A stretch of DNA of 64,000 nt. Source: Ehretia macrophylla (Eukaryota; Streptophyta; Magnoliopsida; Boraginales; Ehretiaceae). Below the pieces are notes generated by a model, which was not told the origin of the DNA, made no database searches, and worked only from the letters and a program-made list of their open reading frames with translations. The position numbers and the translations under genes were made by a program. Positions 57,856-64,000 of this stretch are shown piece after piece. Where the stretch lies: assembly GCA_037974665.1 (NCBI GenBank), contig CM075767.1, positions 17,066,840 to 17,130,839 on the forward strand, in the 5' to 3' direction. Every line of letters starts with the position of its first letter. Positions within the stretch are counted from its first letter, which is position 1.

Positions 57856-60800
57856 TATAGCGGTAGTTTTTGAGAACCGCTGCTAAAAGTGTGGAACTTT
57901 TTGCAGCACTTCCCTAAAACCGCCGCGAATATTAGATTATAGCAAAAACTAAAAGTAAGACACCTAGGTAAAGTCTAGGTCATTTCGAGGCAAGCGAATC
58001 ATTTATCAGCAGTTTTTGGATATCAAATAGACCTCTCAGTTTTTAATCTCTTCTTTCAATGCAAAGGACAAAGAAAAAAATCTCATAGAAGATATTGTTA
58101 AAAAATCATTAATTCCTAATGAAATGGATATGAAAAGGTTAGCCAATATTATAATTATCGTTGATTAGCATGAAGAATATACGAACCTGCGAGAGTGTAT
58201 CACTTTGGGAAATGTAGATATCGCGGGATAACATCCTGCCTTAAAATTTCTTAAAATTTTATTTAATTATAAGGGGCGGTTTAGTAATGAGAAGTATTAT
58301 AATTTATTTTTTTATTTCCAAATGAAGCTAATATGCGTTTTATTGATAGTATCATATATTTGAATTGTAAAACATATTTTTATTTTTTTATCATAATATA
58401 GGTGGCGGTTAACAAATGATTACATTTATTTTTCATATATATAAATATATATATATTACTTTTTATCTAAATACACTTTTTAATAGTTCATATACTATAT
58501 TTTTTTTGTTAAATTCAATTTTAGTTTAATAAACCATATTGTTTATATTCAAATTCATCAATTATTCAATAATAATTTTCTTTAATAATCAATTTAGTTT
58601 CCATTTAAGTTGAATTATCATAAGAACTTTAACTGTTCTTTACTTGTATTCTATTTGATTCAAATTTATATTTACTTTAGATATAACTTTCACCAACTCA
58701 TATGCACTTTTCATTAAAGTTATACTAATAACTTCAATTTTTCTTTACTTATATATTATTTTTTTCAAAATCGCGAATCATTCATAACTACTTTTTAACT
58801 CATATTTAGTTATTGTTTGAGCTCAATTATCATACTAATTTCAAAATTTATATATATATAAACATTTTTTTTTAAAATTTGGATCACATACTATATATTT
58901 ATATAAATCTATGTTTTTAAATTAAGATAATTTTACTTTTTACAACAGCTAAATACAATGTCTATATATGCATTCATTTATTTTTTTTTATTAATATTGA
59001 AATGACTATAATAAAAGTGATTCATTTTTCTATTTATTTACTTTTTATTAATACTGTAATAACTATATACTCACTATTTTTTTTTAAATTAAAAACCACC
59101 TTTAAACTTGAGGGATTTTCTTAGGGATTTGGTGGTAAGCAAAAAAAAAAAAAAATTATATGTCTTTAAAAGTACATATTATTGAATTGACAAAATATAC
59201 CAAATTTATAAAAAGATAAAAATACATATATCACTGTTAAAAAGGTAATGTCCTAACACTTCTCATCCTCCAAAGCTCATTACTTTGCCCCAATCTCATC
59301 TCTCCCTCTTCTCTCTCACGCGACGACGACATTAATCCAACAAAAGAAGACATGGCCTTCCAACGGCAATAATCCGGCACAAGAAAACATGGCCTTTCGA
59401 CAATGTCCGCCTCCATGTCTAGTTATCAATTTTTTCCTTGATTGTCGAGGTCTGAATTATCATTTCTCTAAACCCTAACCTCTTCCTCTATTATACACAC
59501 ACAATATATATATGCATGTGTCTATATTGATGTATATATGCGATATATGTGTGTATCTGTACATGTAAGCCATTTGTTGAATATTGTGTTCGAAATTTCT
59601 TAACTGAGATTTGGTGAATTAGCAAAGATTTGAGTTGATTTTACACACACATAAGCTATTTGTTGACTTTCATGTTTGAACTTTTACCCGAAAGTTAGTG
59701 AATTAGGGCTGGATTAGAGTTGGATTTCTTGATTTTAAAGTTAGGGTTTTGTGGATTTTACTATCAATTTTGAATAACTTGACTTTATTTTGTTATTTCT
59801 TTCAGTTATTGAAGATTTTGGTAAGAGTAATTGAAATTTATTATTAAGTTATTATATAGTGGTAAAGCTATGAGGTCTACTGTAAGGAAAGAATGAAAAA
59901 GATTGCACTTTTGCTTATTTTGGGTTATAAAATATGTGGAGGATTTGTTTGGTGGTTATGCTAGTAGAAAGTCTCAGATTAGAGCTCAGGGTCTTGACTA
60001 GTTTTCGGTTTTGCTAAACACAATGTAGTAGTGGGATAAGTGTGACCGAGTTGAATTTATGTCATTGAAGTAGACCCAGAAGATAGCATTGACGAGGGAA
60101 AACTGAATTGTTTTAGCTGAAGCCAGTGTAAATATGAGTTAAGAACTGACAATAATTTGAATACAAGATGTTGGGTATAGGTTTTTGGCAAGCCGATTGG
60201 TTAGAACCTGATACCCTAATTGAAGATCAACCATTTGGCTTAGTGGTTTCAAATGAGATAATTTGCGGATTGGGCTTCTTTCCTCCAGTTCCTCTCCGGT
60301 CTAACATTTAGTGCACTAATTGAACCAAAGAGTTGATGTCGAACTGGTAAAACAAAGTTAATTTCAGAGCTTTACTTCCTGAAACTAACATGTATTTAGT
60401 TCAGTGTGAATATTTGGATAAACATTCATGGCCTTCTATGCAAATATAATAGCTAGAAAGACGTCTTGTATGTTCATTGGTTGTTAGAGTTTCTCTCATG
60501 GTGCCATGCTCTGAAATTTTCATGTGTGGTCGGATGAAGGTGTGTTTCTATTCTTCCCCTAAAACGATTGTTAGTAGATTCAGTTCATTGGTTGAGAAAA
60601 TTTATGGAGACTGAAGTACTTAGAATCACAATAAAACATCAATAGCTTTGATTTTAGGCATTCCATTTGTATCCAAAGGTATAAATCAACATTGTGGTCA
60701 GTTTGAATGTATATATTTATAGGCTGAATTGATGAAATTGCCAATGAGCCTTTTTGCTAAGAGTTCTATGATCAAGAACATGTAACTAGTAGGTAAATCC

Positions 60801-60883
60801 TCCTATAACCATAACTTTTGAGTCATAACGATAGTTACCAAAGTTTTATTCTCAATCCTATTCTTTTGTTGTACACAATGCAG

Positions 60884-62911
60884 ATGTTGGAGCAAAATGT
60901 CTGGGGTAATATCATCACTTAATGCACACATAGATAATAGGTTGGACAGGTTAGTATATCTTGATGATACTTCTTGGAGGTTTGAAATAAGATTTCCATT
61001 TGTTTGATTATCATGCTTTTAGAGATTCATTTTTCTTTGAATCCTATACTTTCAAATGAAATGCTATCTTATGTATCTTTTGATTTTGATAAATTGATTA
61101 TAAAGCTCGAAAACTAGTTTACATTTCTTTTACCTTTCTTCTTTTATTCATTTTGTGAAAACAACTAATAGAGCATATGAGTACCACACCTTCACTTTTT
61201 TGTTGCATCTCATGTAATATATGAAATATCTCAGCTTGTTAACATTCTGCTTGTTTTTATAGGAACATCTTAAACAAATTGATTAATCCTTTGTATTCAA
61301 CCTTCAAGTACTCGAAGCCTATTTTATTGCCTTTCATTTTTTCTTCACCTTCAACAATTTGTATTTCATATCTCATTAGTCATTAGGCAGGTTTTGGAGT
61401 TTGTGGGAAACTGATTTGATTTATGTTGGATGTATCTTTATAGTAAACTCATTTTACATTTTAGGATGAGGATCACAGTTTTATCTTGAATGCTCTGTTT
61501 TCGATATCTCTACTTTTTGGTCCATAATCCAGTCTTATTGCCCCTTTCATTACCTTTTTGGTGATCTTTTGGTTGATTAAGTTGAATACAAAAATTTCAT
61601 GAGCCTTGTTACTTTTCTTTTATTTTGTTAATAGGATTTGAGCAAGTCCAATTTGAAGGAAAAATAGAAGATTGAATCTTTATATAGTAAGAGTTATTTA
61701 GGATAAATTACTTATGGGTTTTGTATATAAATTACTTTCATATTTTTATATATCACATAAGTTAAATGAAATGCCTTTGTATAGACTAGTATGGAGTAAG
61801 TAGGGGATTTTGTTGTACTGATTTGGCCTAAGACTTGTGGCTCCTATGCACGGTGGTGAAGATTGGCTCTGGTGATGGTGCTCTGTTATGCGTTTATTAT
61901 GTATATAAGTGTTGGTAAAGCAAAGGATCTTGTACAATGATGTGTTCCTAAGGTATATAGCAGTGTGTGAACCAGCCATGCATATGTGTGTGAGTGTTAG
62001 CCACGTGTGTGTGTGTTTGCATAAGCTACATATGTAATTAATTATTGTGCTATATGGTTTAAGGGTTAGGTGTGGATGATATATACATATATGCATGTAT
62101 TGTGTTTGAGTGAATGGATTGTGTAGTGTTAGTATTATAAGGAGGTAAAGGGTGACTGATAATGATGACAGAGATCATTGGTGTTGGGCATATGTTAGTA
62201 CTAATGCTTGTAACAAATGATATGTATATACTAGTGTGTGCATTGTGTAGTATGTGCTGGTAGCTTGAGTGAGTTTTGTCAACTATGTTAAGTAGTGTAT
62301 TTCCTTTTCCTTGATTAGGTCCAGCAATAGAGACAAAACAACTAGGAAAAGATAGGAGAAGATAGTATAAAGGCAAGGAAAAGATAAAAGAAGAAGATAG
62401 AATTATAGTATGATTAGACTTATTATATTTTAATAGAACTAATTTATATGCTTAAGTGTTAAAGCATCCGTATCTAACTGTGTTACTCTATTTCTTTTTC
62501 TATTGTAAATTGTTTACTTGATTTGCTTATCTCTTATTTTTGTAGGTAATATTATCTCTAGATGTCGACCCGTCAGTTGTCAGAATAATGGACTATGAGT
62601 AAGATATATCTACATGCTCTGGTTTCTGCTTTCTTTTTTAACACTGAATTCAACATTTTTTGTCATGCCGCGTAGCTTGATTAACTTAAATAGTTCAACA
62701 GATAGTTTTTTAGAACCATTTTGGCATCAAATAAATTAGAAGCTGATACTTTAAGTATATCTGAAATCCAACAGGTCTATATGCTTGATCTCTTTTTATG
62801 AAATCCAACTTTTTATAGTATTTTTTATTTCATTCTTTTGCAAATTGCTTAAGCAAATAATTTTTTAATTGGTTTTTCATATTTTGCAGTAAAAGGAACA
62901 GCAGTGGTTGA
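60884..62911 (+). pseudogene. Captured IF-3-like gene fragment with introns, inside CACTA (U3)
   Basis: Three exon-like pieces with splice signals: 60884-60949 (after ACAATGCAG, before GTTAGT), which includes EQNVWGNII, comparable with EQQNMVGVV of IF-3; 62546-62598 (after TTGTAG, before GTAAGA), reading VILSLDVDPSVVRIMDY; and from 62890 (after TTTTGCAG), adding DKRNSSG and a stop at 62909-62911. The order agrees with the N-terminal domain of organellar IF-3. The first piece is not open in a single frame, and the whole lacks the C-terminal domain, so it cannot act as IF-3. Retained introns mean DNA-level capture rather than retrocopying. Identity is inferred from remembered family motifs. Confidence 0.5.
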
Positions 62912-63482
62912 GCTATTCCTCTCAGTCTACAATAGCTACGGAGTTTAAGAATTACATTGTCGATTGCTTATTGTTGGTTTGTCCTCTAGTCACTGTAATG
63001 GAGACATGGAAAGAGTTAAACATTTGTAATTACATCATTGTGCATGATATTGATATACATATCTCATTTGGAATTTGAAGTTTGTATGCAATCTTTCTAA
63101 TTTCAATTTTTTGTTTTGTTATTATAAGGGCAGTTACAAAAACTGCTACATATTCAATTATTATTGTTTTCTTTTGCTTGGTGCTTGCCTATAAGTTAAT
63201 ATAATTTATTTTCAAAAACAATTTCAGCATAGGTGGTGTTTTAAAAATTACCGCCTATAATTTTTTTAAAATCTGTTTTATTCTAGGCAGCGGTTAGAAA
63301 ACCGCCGCTAAAACAATTAACGGCGGTTCTTGAACTGCCGCAAAAAGATTTGTTTTGCGGTGGTTGGCTAAACCGCCATGATTTCTATTCGCGACGCACG
63401 TATTTGCGACAGTTCGATAAACCGCCGCCTATTGTTTAGTGGCAGTTTAAAACAGCCGCTGATTATTACTTGTTTTGTAGTG

Positions 63483-63654
63483 ACAATCCTCTGTAATCTC
63501 TAATAGTCAACAAGTTTGACTATTAGAGATTTGTACAACTATGTAATCTTTATAATTCAACAAACTTGACTTTTGCACAGCTATGTAATCTCTATAATTC
63601 AACAAGCTTGACTTCTAGAGATTTATACAGCTATGTAATCTCTACAATTCAACA
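63483..63654 (-). repeat. 3' LTR of old Copia (U3), part right of the CACTA insertion
   Basis: Resumes with ACAATCCTCTGTAATC and ends CAATTCAACA. Confidence 0.88.
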
Positions 63655-64000
63655 CTTTCCTTGAAGTTGGTGCATGGATGTCCCACATGCCTAACTTGCC
63701 TATAAACTTTAAGAACACTCGATTTGAGGCAACTTTGGTGAGAATGTCAGCCAACTGAACTTCTGAACGAATCTTAGGTAATTCCACAATTTTTTCATCT
63801 AGCTTTTCTTTAATGAAAAATTTATCTACCTCGACATACTTTGTTTGGTCATGCTGAGCTGAATTATGTGCAATATCACGCGCTGCTTTATTGTCACAAT
63901 ACAATCAGATAGGTTGTTCAAATAAAATGCCTAAATTCTGCAAGAGAAGTTTTAGCCATAATGCCTTATAAAGAACATTTGTCAAACCTTTGAATTCAGC
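63655..64000 (-). mobile_element. Old Copia, block U3 copy, 3' part only (fossil)
   Basis: The C-terminal RNase H region of the same Copia (YCDNKAARDIAHNSAQHDQT, later QLADILTKV) on the minus strand, cut by the window edge. It corresponds to 2696-3060 in U1 and 43496-43850 in U2, about 5-6% different from each by eye. Confidence 0.9.

Larger units (their letters stand above)
57702..63482. mobile_element. CACTA DNA transposon, complete ends, non-autonomous
   Basis: 5,781 bp with ends CACTACAA and TTGTAGTG and the 3-bp target duplication ACA (57699-57701, 63483-63485) typical of CACTA elements. It interrupts the old Copia LTR, whose intact form is seen in U2 (43218-43495). Both subterminal zones (57740-57935 and about 63230-63470) are packed with GGCGGTTT/AACCGCC words in alternating orientation. 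No transposase ORF is visible. The interior carries a captured host-gene fragment resembling IF-3 (60884-62911) and a leader-like stretch around 59260-59460. Confidence 0.92.
52181..64000. repeat. Duplicated block U3 (runs off the window)
   Basis: Matches U2 from 31843 onward: upstream DNA, TRIM, defensin, downstream DNA, old Copia. It lacks the younger Copia, the GAATCGT MITEs and the intronic MITE of U2, and carries the CACTA element that U2 lacks. Confidence 0.8.

Overview
This window looks like AT-rich nuclear DNA from a flowering plant, probably a eudicot. The evidence is plant defensin genes with the standard phase-1 intron in the signal peptide, Copia and Gypsy LTR retrotransposons using plant-type primer sites, and CACTA, Mutator, hAT and Harbinger-type DNA elements. 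I cannot name the species. No rRNA, tRNA or CRISPR array was found. The host genes I can support are all defensins: two very similar complete genes (40832-41947 and 55194-56338, + strand), one divergent gene whose two exons lie 10.4 kb apart because a Gypsy element sits in its intron (11781-11844 and 22295-22464, + strand), and one defensin fragment on the - strand (30705-30879).

The layout is an array of paralogous blocks. Each block runs: upstream DNA with a tiny TRIM element, defensin, downstream DNA, an old Copia in reverse orientation, intergenic DNA. Block U1 enters at the left edge (1 to about 9812) and is cut in the middle of a CACTA element that sits in the Copia LTR. Block U2 is 31843-52180. 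Block U3 begins at a visible junction near 52180 and runs off the right edge. Between U1 and U2 lies a 22-kb spacer with the divergent defensin and the defensin fragment. The CACTA insertion is present in U1 and U3 but not U2, and the window start matches sequence about 60.96 kb further on. I infer a tandem duplication of about 20 kb nested inside a larger duplication of about 61 kb.

The rest is mostly transposable elements, many with target-site duplications (TSDs) that fix their edges: a 9.5-kb Gypsy of Tat type with an antisense ORF (12411-21886); a younger Copia (35152-40490) ending 342 bp before the U2 defensin start codon; the old Copia in three copies (2524-8031, 43218-48854, 57594 to the right edge); a CACTA element carrying a spliced fragment that resembles translation initiation factor IF-3 (57702-63482, and its right part at 1-2523); two poly-A retroposons; a 3.6-kb LTR-like insertion (25232-28806); two TRIMs; and several MITEs. 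Relative order from rough by-eye counts: old Copia (LTRs about 8% apart), then block duplication (about 5-6%) and CACTA insertion, then the younger Copia (LTRs about 1.7% apart). The Gypsy LTRs differ by about 9%.

Functionally the locus is a defence-peptide cluster: small secreted cysteine-rich peptides made from tandemly duplicated genes, embedded in and partly rewired by transposons.
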